Origin: Prochlorococcus sp. AG-676-L21
GTDB lineage: Bacteria; Cyanobacteriota; Cyanobacteriia; PCC-6307; Cyanobiaceae
Direction: 5' to 3'
Length of the DNA stretch: 50,763 bases
Assembly: GCA_003210915.1 (NCBI GenBank)
Contig: QCUA01000006.1
Coordinates: 1-50,763, forward strand
Shown: one piece after another, positions 34,497-42,768 of the stretch
Layout: the number at the start of each line of letters is the position of its first letter
How positions within the stretch are numbered: position 1 is the stretch's first letter
The notes under the pieces: model-generated
Told to the model about the DNA's origin: nothing
Seen by the model: the letters and a program-made list of their open reading frames with translations, nothing else
Databases searched by the model: none
Program-made: the position numbers and the translations under genes

Positions 34497-35651
34497 ATGG
34501 AAGCATCTGTTAAGATTTTGTCCAAGAAAGATTCTCATAAGATTCTTTCTAAAGACGCATCATTAACAAATGAGGAAGATAGGAAGAGAAAAGATCAAAG
34601 CCAAAAAAGACCAAGAGTACATCAAAAAATTCAAAATTACTTTGAAAATATGATTGATGGAGCTATATCTCCAATCCTAAGATTAAAAATAAATAGATCA
34701 GCATGTAATATGAAGTGTGAGCATTGTTGCGAAGAGCCTTACATGACAAGGGACTTAATTAAAAAAACAGGTAAAAAGGACCCTAGAAGGCAAATGGACT
34801 TAGAAGATTACAGAAAATTATCTGAAGAAGCTGATGAGTTAGGTCTTTTTAGATTTGTAATAACTGGTGGCGAAGCCCTCTTAGATAGGAATTTAGAAGA
34901 CCTTATTAAAGTTCTTGACCCTTATAAACATTTAATAATTCTTGATACCAACGGATTTTATTTTAATGAAGAAAAAGCAAAATGGTTTGCAGGATTAGGA
35001 GGTTACAAAGTTCAAATTTCTTTGGATAGTTGGTATGCAGAAGAACATGATGCTTTTAGAAATACTAAAGGTGCGCATGCAAGAGCCTTAAATGCTTTTA
35101 AAGTTGCAAAAGAAGCTGGTTCTGAGGTCTTATTATCAACTTGCTTAGTCAGAGACAGAGTTTTTACAAAGGAATTTCAATTATTATGTGATTTTTGTGA
35201 AACAGAAGCAATACCATTGTATGTGACCTTAGCAAAACCAGTTGGAAGTGCTAGAGGGCATGAAGAGTGGGTCTGTACTAAAGAAGACGTAGACCAACTT
35301 AAATTCTTAGAAGATAAAAAGAATATTTTTACTCATATGACACCAAACTATGGGCAGCCAGGAAAATGTATAACCGTCAAAGGTATTAACACAGTAAACC
35401 ATGATGGAGAAATAGTACCTTGCCCATATATGGATTTATCAATAGGCAATGTTACTAAAGAACCTTTAAAAGATATTCTCGATAGAGGAATGAGAAATAA
35501 ATGGTTAGGGCCTTATAGAGATGAGTGTATTATTGGAGAAAATTTTGATTTTATAAAGTTCCATAATGATACTGTTGCAAAGCATTTAAAAGAAACTCCT
35601 TATTTACCTGTTCCATATGAAAAAGGATTTGCTTTGAATGGTTCGGTATAA
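34497..35651 (+). CDS. Radical SAM enzyme with SPASM-like C-terminus
   Basis: 384 residues. A basic N-terminal tail of about 60 residues precedes LRLKINRSACNMKCEHCC, with cluster cysteines C70, C74 and C77. FVITGGEAL is the SAM-binding GGE element, then LDTNGF and VQISLDS follow as barrel strands. The C-terminal part has GKCITVKGINTVNHDGEIVPCPYMDLSIGNV, a SPASM/twitch-like layout with several cysteines. It opens the tight plus-strand run of genes that ends at 40860. The reaction is unknown; radical chemistry on a nucleotide sugar (deoxygenation, deamination or epimerisation, as in DesII or BtrN) is possible. Confidence 0.83.
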   Translation: MEASVKILSKKDSHKILSKDASLTNEEDRKRKDQSQKRPRVHQKIQNYFENMIDGAISPILRLKINRSACNMKCEHCCEEPYMTRDLIKKTGKKDPRRQMDLEDYRKLSEEADELGLFRFVITGGEALLDRNLEDLIKVLDPYKHLIILDTNGFYFNEEKAKWFAGLGGYKVQISLDSWYAEEHDAFRNTKGAHARALNAFKVAKEAGSEVLLSTCLVRDRVFTKEFQLLCDFCETEAIPLYVTLAKPVGSARGHEEWVCTKEDVDQLKFLEDKKNIFTHMTPNYGQPGKCITVKGINTVNHDGEIVPCPYMDLSIGNVTKEPLKDILDRGMRNKWLGPYRDECIIGENFDFIKFHNDTVAKHLKETPYLPVPYEKGFALNGSV

Positions 35652-35657
35652 CTATTG

Positions 35658-36473
35658 ATGGATAATTTAATTGAAAAATATAAAATTTTCGATAATAAAG
35701 GCTGGCGTTTACCAAATGGAATTTATGAAACATTCAGCGACCAACCGAATTGGTTTTTTAAATTAGGGGAAGATTTACCCGAAGATAAATTGGCCATAGA
35801 TCGAATTGATAAATATAAAAATATCAATCGAAAAAATGAGGCATTAGAAGCTCTTTTGGAATTAAATAATAAAATCAACAATAATATTTTTATTAAAAAT
35901 ATTAATAATGGTATTAAAGTTCCTTTTGTAATTAATAAGATAGATGTTGATGATATTGGAAAGTTTTTAGAAGAAATTTTACTAGAAAAAGTTTCAAAAG
36001 CATTTACTGATTTTTTCCCTGAGAGTCATTTTAAAGCTGTAATTCAAGATAAAACAGATCTTATAAATAAGTTGTTCCCATCCCTAAATAGTGGATACAA
36101 AGAGTTTTTAAATAAATTGTCCAAATCAGATATTTGTGGTTATTATTACCCTCAGGTTCTTCAAGAATATTCAGTTGATTCTCAGATTCTTCAAATGAAG
36201 GAACTAAATAAAGTTCCTAATCTTTGCTTATCTGGCCCATTAGAAGTTGCAACATCATTAATTGGCGCACCAAACCTTCTTATAAGTAAAACGCATTACT
36301 CTCCAGTTTTATGTTTAAGTGGCGTTACACATATAGATGGAAGATTAATTTGTTGTTTTAAATCATATGGAAGACATTTGGAATTTTGGTGTTTAAGTCA
36401 AATGCTTTCTAAAAATAAGAAACAAGTTTCTGAACAATGGTCTGGAGGCTTATCTGTTTTTACAGAATACTAA
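35658..36473 (+). CDS. Unknown protein of the sugar operon
   Basis: 271 residues starting at ATG 35658 (an in-frame TTG one codon earlier is less likely). I do not recognise a family. The N-terminal half is charged and helical (LEALLELNNKINNN). The C-terminal half holds a conserved-looking block: GPLEVATSLIGAPNLLISKT, HYSPVLCLSGVTHIDGRLIC, then KSYGRHLEFW. Its form recalls the end of 2-oxoacid dehydrogenase E2 acyltransferases, but the HxxxDG motif is absent, so I do not call it. No signal peptide or TM helix is seen. It lies 6 bp after the radical SAM gene and 19 bp before the aldo/keto reductase, so it is probably a working part of the pathway. Confidence 0.7.
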   Translation: MDNLIEKYKIFDNKGWRLPNGIYETFSDQPNWFFKLGEDLPEDKLAIDRIDKYKNINRKNEALEALLELNNKINNNIFIKNINNGIKVPFVINKIDVDDIGKFLEEILLEKVSKAFTDFFPESHFKAVIQDKTDLINKLFPSLNSGYKEFLNKLSKSDICGYYYPQVLQEYSVDSQILQMKELNKVPNLCLSGPLEVATSLIGAPNLLISKTHYSPVLCLSGVTHIDGRLICCFKSYGRHLEFWCLSQMLSKNKKQVSEQWSGGLSVFTEY

Positions 36474-36492
36474 TTTATTATTTTTTAGATAA

Positions 36493-37512
36493 ATGCGCAT
36501 AAGTCTAGGTACCATGCAAATGGGCGGAGAATTATCTAAGGAAAAAAGTTTTGAATTACTTAACTACTATTATTTAAGTGGATACTATAAAATTGATACT
36601 GCACAAATGTACCCAGTACCTAGTACTAAAGAGAAATTTAACTTAACTGAAAATATTATTGGGGAATGGGTTAATACTTTTAGTAGCGTAGATAAAAACA
36701 AAATTCAGATTTCTACAAAATTTCCTAATTTTTCAAATAAATTAAATTATCTTAGGAAGATCAATAATCCATGTATCTCTTATGAAGAATTAAAAGAATC
36801 ACTAATATGTTCTTTGAAAAGATTGAATATAGATTGTGTCGAAACTTTTTTTATTCATTGGCCAAACAGAGAAATAAATAATTTTGGTAAATCTTTTTAT
36901 CAATCAAAATATAATGAAAATGAAATTTGTTCATCTTTAGAAGAAACTTATTCAAATCTTTTAGAATTAACTAAAGAGGGACTATGTAAGAGTGTTGGAA
37001 TATCTAATGAATCCTCACTTGGATTGCATTGTTTGAAAAAGATATCAGCGAATTTCAAACAAATTTCCTTATATATCCAGAATTCTTATAATCTCTTAAA
37101 TCCTACTGTAGATATAAATATTTCTGAATTTTGTTTGGCAACAAATATAAATATGCAGGCTCACTCTCCATTAGCCTTTGGAGTTTTGACTGGAAAATAT
37201 AGGAATAATTTATTACCCAAAGACTCTCGAAGATTTATAAATCCAAATTATTTTGACAGATACCATAATGAAAGAACTTCTGCTTTAATAGAATGTTTAT
37301 TAAAAATATGTGATTCGTTTGAATTAAATCTTACAGAATTATCTTATAGATATTTACTAAATAATGCATCTGTTTCAGAGATTATTATTGGAGGGAAAAA
37401 TACTTTACAGATTAAGGAAGCTATATCATTCTTATCTAAAGGAGAATTACCAAGAGAGATTTATAAAGAAGTTTTCGATCTTATTACAAATTATTCAATA
37501 ACGGCTTGGTAA
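36493..37512 (+). CDS. Aldo/keto reductase
   Basis: NAD(P)H-dependent (alpha/beta)8 reductase, 339 residues. The catalytic tetrad is visible: D35 and Y40 (KIDTAQMYP), K76 (ISTKF) and H122 (FIHWPN). The C-terminal cofactor region has AHSPLAFGVLTGKY and later SEIIIGGKN. In sugar loci such enzymes reduce C3 or C4 keto groups of nucleotide sugars. Its stop overlaps the start of the C-methyltransferase by one base (TAATG). A second aldo/keto reductase lies at 44887-45864. Confidence 0.9.
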   Translation: MRISLGTMQMGGELSKEKSFELLNYYYLSGYYKIDTAQMYPVPSTKEKFNLTENIIGEWVNTFSSVDKNKIQISTKFPNFSNKLNYLRKINNPCISYEELKESLICSLKRLNIDCVETFFIHWPNREINNFGKSFYQSKYNENEICSSLEETYSNLLELTKEGLCKSVGISNESSLGLHCLKKISANFKQISLYIQNSYNLLNPTVDINISEFCLATNINMQAHSPLAFGVLTGKYRNNLLPKDSRRFINPNYFDRYHNERTSALIECLLKICDSFELNLTELSYRYLLNNASVSEIIIGGKNTLQIKEAISFLSKGELPREIYKEVFDLITNYSITAW

Positions 37513-38669
37513 TGAAAAAGATTTTAAAGTGTTCATTATGCGGAGAACCTTTAAAAGATTCTCAAATGGTTTTGCTAAAAAATATTCCTGAATCAGCACA
37601 AGGCTTTTTAAAAGAACAGGATAAAATTTCAATAAACTATTCCGCATATCTTATTCAATGTAATTATTGCAATCATGTACAATTGAATGCCAAGCCAGTT
37701 GAATACTATAAGAAGGTTATCAGATCTGTTGGGGTGTCAACAGAAATGAAAAATTATAGAAAAAAGCAATTTGAAGATATTCGTAAAAAATATTTTGGCA
37801 ACTACAAAAAAATTAAGGTTTTAGAAGTTGGATCTGCAACTGGAGAATATTCAGAAATTTTATTAAAAACTTTTGATCAAGTTGTGGCTACTGAAAAGGG
37901 AGCTCAGAATATCAAATCTAATCTCGAAAAAGGAATTGATTGTATCAATACTCATCCTGATGAATTTGATTTTATAGAAAAATTAAATAAATTTGGGAAA
38001 TTTGATTTAATTTGTTGTTTTAGTTATCTAGAACATTTGCCAAATCCAAAGAATACTTTAAGTTTGCTTAATAATCTTCTGGATAATAACGGGTTTTATT
38101 TAGTTGAAGTGCCAAATAGCGAAATGATTTTTAGACGAGGTTTATTAAATGAAATCATTCCTGATCATTTATCTTATTTTACCGTAAATACTGCAACATC
38201 ATTAATGGCGAAGTCAGGCATAGAAGTTATTAATGCTGCTTGTAATTGGGAAAATTACATAATTTCATTAATTTGCAGAAAAAATATTAAAAATCCAATA
38301 CAAACGATGAAAAATGAATATCAATTGTTCAATAAGAAATTAGATCTTTTTTTTAATAAAGAAATCTCTTCGCATCAAAATATTGTTATTTGGGGAGCGG
38401 GTCATCAATCTCTTTTTACAATCTCCACTACTATTTTGGGTGAAATCGCTTCTTATATTGTTGATAGTTCCCCCCCCAAACAAGGTTTATATGCTCCTGG
38501 CTCAGGATTAGAAATACATAGTCCAAATCGACTAAAGAGTCATACGCCTGATGTTTTGATAATCGCATGCGCAGGTTATAATAAAGAAGTACTCCAAGCA
38601 GTAAATAATATGGATTTGAAAATTAGTTTTATTTATCTTCTTGATGGAATAGATCTAATTAAAGTCTGA
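37512..38669 (+). CDS. NDP-sugar C-methyltransferase (NovU/TylC3 type)
   Basis: 385 residues with the three-part layout of sugar C-methyltransferases. A zinc-binding N-terminus has C7-x2-C10 and C50-x2-C53. The SAM domain has VLEVGSATGEYSEIL (from 103) and SYLEHLPNP. The C-terminal domain, from about 290, has IVIWGAGHQSLF and VDSSPPKQGLYAPGSGLEIHSP, like the C-methyltransferase C-terminal domain that binds the sugar nucleotide. Known members put a methyl branch at C3 of 4-keto-6-deoxy (often 3-deoxy) sugars. I use the ATG at 37512, overlapping the previous stop. This is a strong sign that the island makes a branched deoxy sugar. Confidence 0.88.
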   Translation: MKKILKCSLCGEPLKDSQMVLLKNIPESAQGFLKEQDKISINYSAYLIQCNYCNHVQLNAKPVEYYKKVIRSVGVSTEMKNYRKKQFEDIRKKYFGNYKKIKVLEVGSATGEYSEILLKTFDQVVATEKGAQNIKSNLEKGIDCINTHPDEFDFIEKLNKFGKFDLICCFSYLEHLPNPKNTLSLLNNLLDNNGFYLVEVPNSEMIFRRGLLNEIIPDHLSYFTVNTATSLMAKSGIEVINAACNWENYIISLICRKNIKNPIQTMKNEYQLFNKKLDLFFNKEISSHQNIVIWGAGHQSLFTISTTILGEIASYIVDSSPPKQGLYAPGSGLEIHSPNRLKSHTPDVLIIACAGYNKEVLQAVNNMDLKISFIYLLDGIDLIKV

Positions 38670-38670
38670 T

Positions 38671-39204
38671 ATGAAAAAAGCACAAGATGGATTGCCCACT
38701 CACCTTTTTGAATATGTTAGCAGTATTACTCCTATAATTAATGTTGACTTACTTGTTTATAATCCAATTAAAGGTATTATTTTATCTTGGAGATCAGATA
38801 AGTTTTATGGTCCAGGGTGGCACGTACCAGGGGGGATAATAAGATTTAAAGAAAATTTTTTAGATAGATTGAATTATGTTGCAAGAAATGAAATTAATTC
38901 AAGTGAAGATTTGAAATTTAATTTTATCTCAATTAATCAAATAATGAATCCGAACAGAGATATTAGAGGTCATTTTATTTCTCTATTGTTCTCTGCAGAA
39001 ACATATCAAAGTAGTATTGAAAACAAAGTTGTGAAAGAAGGAGATAATGGTTTTCTAAAATGGCACAAATATTCACCTGAAAATTTAATCAAACAACATA
39101 AAAGATATGAAACACATATAAAACAATTAATTAGTAATACGTGTAATAAGAAAATAGATGTCGGAAATATATTGGATTGTTATTCCCCTGATTATGAAAA
39201 GTAA
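38671..39204 (+). CDS. Nudix hydrolase, GDP-mannose-hydrolase-like
   Basis: 177 residues. The core has INVDLLVYN, WRSDKFYGPGWHVPGGIIRF and a partly degenerate Nudix helix, NYVARNEINSSE, in place of the canonical REUxEExGU. The RSDKFYG-P-G-W-H-VPGG form is that of GDP-mannose mannosyl hydrolase (Gmm/WcaH), which is also unusual in its Nudix box. It could remove off-pathway nucleotide sugars. It starts 1 bp after the methyltransferase stop and overlaps the next gene by 11 bp. Confidence 0.83.
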   Translation: MKKAQDGLPTHLFEYVSSITPIINVDLLVYNPIKGIILSWRSDKFYGPGWHVPGGIIRFKENFLDRLNYVARNEINSSEDLKFNFISINQIMNPNRDIRGHFISLLFSAETYQSSIENKVVKEGDNGFLKWHKYSPENLIKQHKRYETHIKQLISNTCNKKIDVGNILDCYSPDYEK

Positions 39205-40204
39205 TATAGATGAACTTGCAGATAATATAAATAATAGTACTCTCCTGATTCTAGGAGGTACTGGCCTTTTTGCTAAAGAGTTATTACCTAGACTAATAAA
39301 TTGTATCGAAACAAAGAATATCCAAACAGTAATTTACATTACTACTAGAAGTAAAAAAAAAGCAATTCAGTTTATACCTGAAGTTAAAAAATCTTATATA
39401 AAATTTATAACAGTTGATTTTTTAATAAGTAATGAGATTGGCAGAGATATAAGCCCTAAATATATTATTCACATGGCTACCACTTCTGCAAATGAAACAT
39501 TTAATAAGATTTCCCAATTATCCAAATTTTTGGTTCTAAAAAATTCATCAGAAGCAGTGTCAAAATTAATAGAGAAAAATAAAGTTAAGAGACTACTTTT
39601 TGTAAGTTCAGGAGTCGCTTATGGAAATGTTGATAGCTATGATGAGAATACTAAAACATGTTTAGACTATCTTGATTCTAAAAACTCCTTAGCCGTAGGA
39701 AAATTATATTCTGAGTTTTTACTTAATTCAGTATGTGATGCAAATAATACTGAATTTAAAATTGCAAGATGTTTTTCTTTTATAAGTGAATATTTGCCTT
39801 ATGATATTCATTATGCTGTTGGTAATTTTGTAAGGGATGCGGTCAATAAGAAAGATATTGTAATTAAGAGTGATGGAAAAGATATAAGATCTTATCAAGA
39901 TATATCAGATACAGTTGAATGGTTATCCTTTTTATTAAATAAAGACTTCCCTTATAAAATAATAAATGTTGGTTCTGATATAGGTATAACTATTCATGAT
40001 TTGGCAATAAAAGTTAGGCACCTTATTAATACAAATTCAAAAATAGTTGTTAAAAACAATAACATAACCGATGATAATAACAAGAGGAATAATTATGTTC
40101 CATCTTTGAAATTAGCCTATAAAATTGGTCTAAGGCAACGAGTAAAATTAGAAGATAGTATTATTAAACTTGCAGAAAATATTAAAAAAGAAAGATCTAA
40201 ATAA
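39194..40204 (+). CDS. NAD-dependent sugar epimerase/reductase-like protein
   Basis: 336 residues from the ATG at 39194. An upstream Met at 39158 is in frame but lies inside the Nudix gene. The Rossmann motif is LILGGTGLFAKEL (18-30), followed by IIHMATTS and the strand LLFVSSGVAYG. In the place of the usual YxxxK catalytic pair I read LAVGKLYSE, with Lys but Leu where Tyr is expected. The 3' half contains DGKDIRSYQDISDTVEW and NVGSDIGITI, typical of extended SDR epimerases. If the alignment by eye is right, it may be a non-canonical or binding-only family member. Stop and next start overlap by one base (ATAATG). Confidence 0.8.
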   Translation: MKSNIDELADNINNSTLLILGGTGLFAKELLPRLINCIETKNIQTVIYITTRSKKKAIQFIPEVKKSYIKFITVDFLISNEIGRDISPKYIIHMATTSANETFNKISQLSKFLVLKNSSEAVSKLIEKNKVKRLLFVSSGVAYGNVDSYDENTKTCLDYLDSKNSLAVGKLYSEFLLNSVCDANNTEFKIARCFSFISEYLPYDIHYAVGNFVRDAVNKKDIVIKSDGKDIRSYQDISDTVEWLSFLLNKDFPYKIINVGSDIGITIHDLAIKVRHLINTNSKIVVKNNNITDDNNKRNNYVPSLKLAYKIGLRQRVKLEDSIIKLAENIKKERSK

Positions 40205-40860
40205 TGTTTAAATACTTAATTTTTGACTTAGATGGTACTTTGATTAATTCTGAAGAAGGAATCAAAGAATCTTTGATAAATAGTTTCAAAAAGGCAAAGA
40301 TTGAAATTTTGATACCTTATCAGAATATTGAGATTGGCCCACCTTTGGATGAAACAATATTATTATGCAATAGTGATTTAAATTATGAGCAATTAGAAAA
40401 GGTAAAGATTCTTTTTAAGCAGCAATATGATTCTTTTTATTATAAGAAACTAGAGGTTTTTACAAACGTCAATCAAATTTTAGATAAATTCAAAAGAAGT
40501 AAAATTCATATGTTTATAGCAACCAATAAAAGATATGAACCAACTCTAAAAATAGTAAATTATTTGAAATGGAATAAATATTTTAAAAATATTTATTCAA
40601 TAGATAGGTATTCTTTGAAAACTAAAAGTAAAACTAATATGTTAAAAATATTATTAGAAAAGGAAAAAATTCTCGCCAAAGAATCACTTTATATCGGTGA
40701 TAAATATTCTGACTATATTGCCTCTTCATCAAACAAAATATCCTTTATTGGAGCTAACTGGGGGGGGAGCGACTTTAATAAAAAAATTAAGGAATTTAAA
40801 ATAATAGATAAAATAAACAAGGAATCTATTAATTGCTTATGCTCACTATTTATAAGGTGA
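40204..40860 (+). CDS. HAD-family hydrolase, Gph/PGP-like phosphatase
   Basis: 218 residues. HAD motif I FDLDGTLINSEEG (D8, D10), motif II IATNKRYEP, a Lys in motif III (SLKTKSK) and motif IV YIGDKYSDYIAS. The helical cap inserted after motif I is of the phosphoglycolate phosphatase kind. In nonulosonic acid or heptose loci such enzymes remove a phosphate from a sugar intermediate. It is the last gene of the tight run; 149 bp separate it from the aminotransferase-like gene. Confidence 0.87.
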   Translation: MFKYLIFDLDGTLINSEEGIKESLINSFKKAKIEILIPYQNIEIGPPLDETILLCNSDLNYEQLEKVKILFKQQYDSFYYKKLEVFTNVNQILDKFKRSKIHMFIATNKRYEPTLKIVNYLKWNKYFKNIYSIDRYSLKTKSKTNMLKILLEKEKILAKESLYIGDKYSDYIASSSNKISFIGANWGGSDFNKKIKEFKIIDKINKESINCLCSLFIR

Positions 40861-41009
40861 TTATTCAGTGTTAAGTCTTTATATTCTTTAAGCTTCTAAT
40901 TAATAAATATATGTATAAATATGTCTAATTTTTTTTTAATTAATTAAATAGTGTTTATAACTTTTATAAAGTATATCTAAGTTTTATATTTACTTTTATC
41001 TAACATTAC

Positions 41010-42215
41010 ATGCAGAATTTCGAACAAATTTCATATGCAAAAACAGTTTATGGACAGGAAGAGGTAGATGCAGTAGTCAAATGCCTGAATGAGTCTACTC
41101 AAATGGGTAAATATTCAAGAGAGTTTGAAAGCAAAATCGCTAACCTGTTTAATAAAAAATATGCACTTTATGTAAACTCAGGCTCATCAGCTTTGTTTAT
41201 TGGTATAGAGGCATGCAATATTCCTAAAGGCTCTGAAATTATTACTCCTGCACTAACGTTTTCTACAACTATTGGTTCTTTACTTAAAAATGGACTAATA
41301 CCTGTTTTTACAGATGTAAAACCTTGCACTTACTGTATAGATGTTAATCAAGTAGAAGAATTAATTTCTAATAAAACCAAAGCAATTTTAGCTCCTAACT
41401 TAATGGGGAACATATGCGAATGGAAAAAACTTAGACAAATCGCTGATAAATATGACCTTTTATTAATTGAAGATTCTGCGGATACATTAGGTGCGACATT
41501 CGAAGATGGTAGATCTACTGGATCGTTTACAGATATATCAATAACAAGTTTTTATGGGTCTCATATTATTAATTGCGCAGGAAATGGAGGAGCATTGGCA
41601 ATAAATGATGATCAAATTCTGAAATCGGCAAAACTTTTAAGATCATGGGGGAGGAGTTCATCACTTTTTGATGAGAAAAGTGAGGCAATAGAAAATAGAT
41701 TTAATATTGATTTGGATGGAATTGATTATGATGCCAAGTTCGTTTTCGAAACTATTGGGTATAATGTAGAAGGCAATGAATTAGGAGCTGCTTTTGGTCT
41801 GGAGCAACTAAAAAAATTAAAGAAAAATATTACTACAAGGCAGTTAAACTTTAAAAAACAAATTCAGTTTTTTAATAAACATAAGAAATTTTTTCTAAAT
41901 CCTGTAGAAACAGAAGGAGTAAATACCTCTTGGTTAGCTTTCCCAATCTTAATTACTCAAGATGCACCTTTTAAAAGAAAGGATTTTCAAATCTTCTTAG
42001 AAAAAAGAAATATACAAACTAGAGTTGTATTTACTGGAAATATTTTAAAGCAACCAATGTGTAAAGGGATAGAAAAAAGAGTAACCCCGTCGGGTTTGTA
42101 TCATACTGACGAGGTTATGAAGAGAGGAGTTTTATTACCTGTTCACCATGGTATGACTAATGAAATGTTTAATCGCCTTCATGAAACTATAGAAGAATTT
42201 ATTGACAAGTTTTAG
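41010..42215 (+). CDS. RfbH/ColD-type PLP-dependent sugar 3-dehydratase, lacking Fe-S cysteines
   Basis: DegT/DnrJ/EryC1 fold, 401 residues. The residue in the Schiff-base lysine position is His (H185 in TSFYGSHIINCAGNGG), as in CDP-6-deoxy-glucoseen E1 (RfbH/AscC) and ColD. YVNSGSSALFIGI, TPALTFSTTIGS, NLMGN and EDSADTLG match the E1 group, as do IGYNVEGNELGAAFGL, TRVVFTGNILKQP and the C-terminal HTDEVMKRGVLLPVHHGMT. The loop after LRSWGR, where E1 carries the cysteines of its 2Fe-2S cluster, has SSSLFDEKSEAIENRF and no Cys. So a ColD-like mechanism (PMP formed from glutamate, no reductase partner) is more likely. It would remove the C3 hydroxyl of a 4-keto-6-deoxy sugar. Confidence 0.86.
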   Translation: MQNFEQISYAKTVYGQEEVDAVVKCLNESTQMGKYSREFESKIANLFNKKYALYVNSGSSALFIGIEACNIPKGSEIITPALTFSTTIGSLLKNGLIPVFTDVKPCTYCIDVNQVEELISNKTKAILAPNLMGNICEWKKLRQIADKYDLLLIEDSADTLGATFEDGRSTGSFTDISITSFYGSHIINCAGNGGALAINDDQILKSAKLLRSWGRSSSLFDEKSEAIENRFNIDLDGIDYDAKFVFETIGYNVEGNELGAAFGLEQLKKLKKNITTRQLNFKKQIQFFNKHKKFFLNPVETEGVNTSWLAFPILITQDAPFKRKDFQIFLEKRNIQTRVVFTGNILKQPMCKGIEKRVTPSGLYHTDEVMKRGVLLPVHHGMTNEMFNRLHETIEEFIDKF

Positions 42216-42226
42216 AATTATTTAAA

Positions 42227-42763
42227 TTATTTTTCGTTGTAGAAATCTGCGAATTCAACAATTAAAAATGCCTTCTTTTTTTTGTATTCATAAGCATATT
42301 TATAGGCTGGAATAATATCCTCTGTTTCTTTTAGTTCAATTATTTCAACATTTGTAAGAATTTTTTTGAATCCATCACTCATATTTCCAATATGCTGATG
42401 CCCAGGGAATAGGGGTTTTTCAGACCCAACCGCAGTTCTTATAATAGGGTTGGGACAAAAGGTGTTTTCACTCATGATTGGGTATTTGTCGAGATGATTT
42501 ACTAATTGATTGGTTGCACATAAAAGAAAGTTCCATCTTGGGAATATACTTATTGGTCTGAAATCTGTTAAACATAATCCTGAACTTATTCCAAGCTGAG
42601 TTTCTTCAAATACTGGAAGTTCAATTCTTTTTTCTTCTGGAACTTTCTTTAAGGTGTTAAATAATGCAGTGCCAGGACAGTTTACTGCTTGACCTATAAA
42701 AATGGTGTCATTTTTTTCTCCAAGCCATTTCATGGATTCAGAAAGTGCGTCAAAATATTTCAT
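42227..42763 (-). CDS. Split TPP enzyme, E1-beta/transketolase-like small subunit
   Basis: 178 residues matching the pyrimidine-binding domain of E1 beta/transketolase. FIGQAVNCPG and ELPVFEETQLGISSGLCLTDFR contain the TPP-activating Glu region. FPRWNFLLCATNQLVNHLDKYP and GHQHIGNMSDGF follow the family pattern. It ends before the C-terminal transketolase domain that normal E1 beta proteins carry (about 320-330 residues). It sits 5 bp after the alpha-like gene, so the two form a minimal two-subunit enzyme. It converges on the sugar dehydratase gene with 11 bp between. Confidence 0.82.
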   Translation of the reverse strand: MKYFDALSESMKWLGEKNDTIFIGQAVNCPGTALFNTLKKVPEEKRIELPVFEETQLGISSGLCLTDFRPISIFPRWNFLLCATNQLVNHLDKYPIMSENTFCPNPIIRTAVGSEKPLFPGHQHIGNMSDGFKKILTNVEIIELKETEDIIPAYKYAYEYKKKKAFLIVEFADFYNEK

Positions 42764-42768
42764 GAGAT

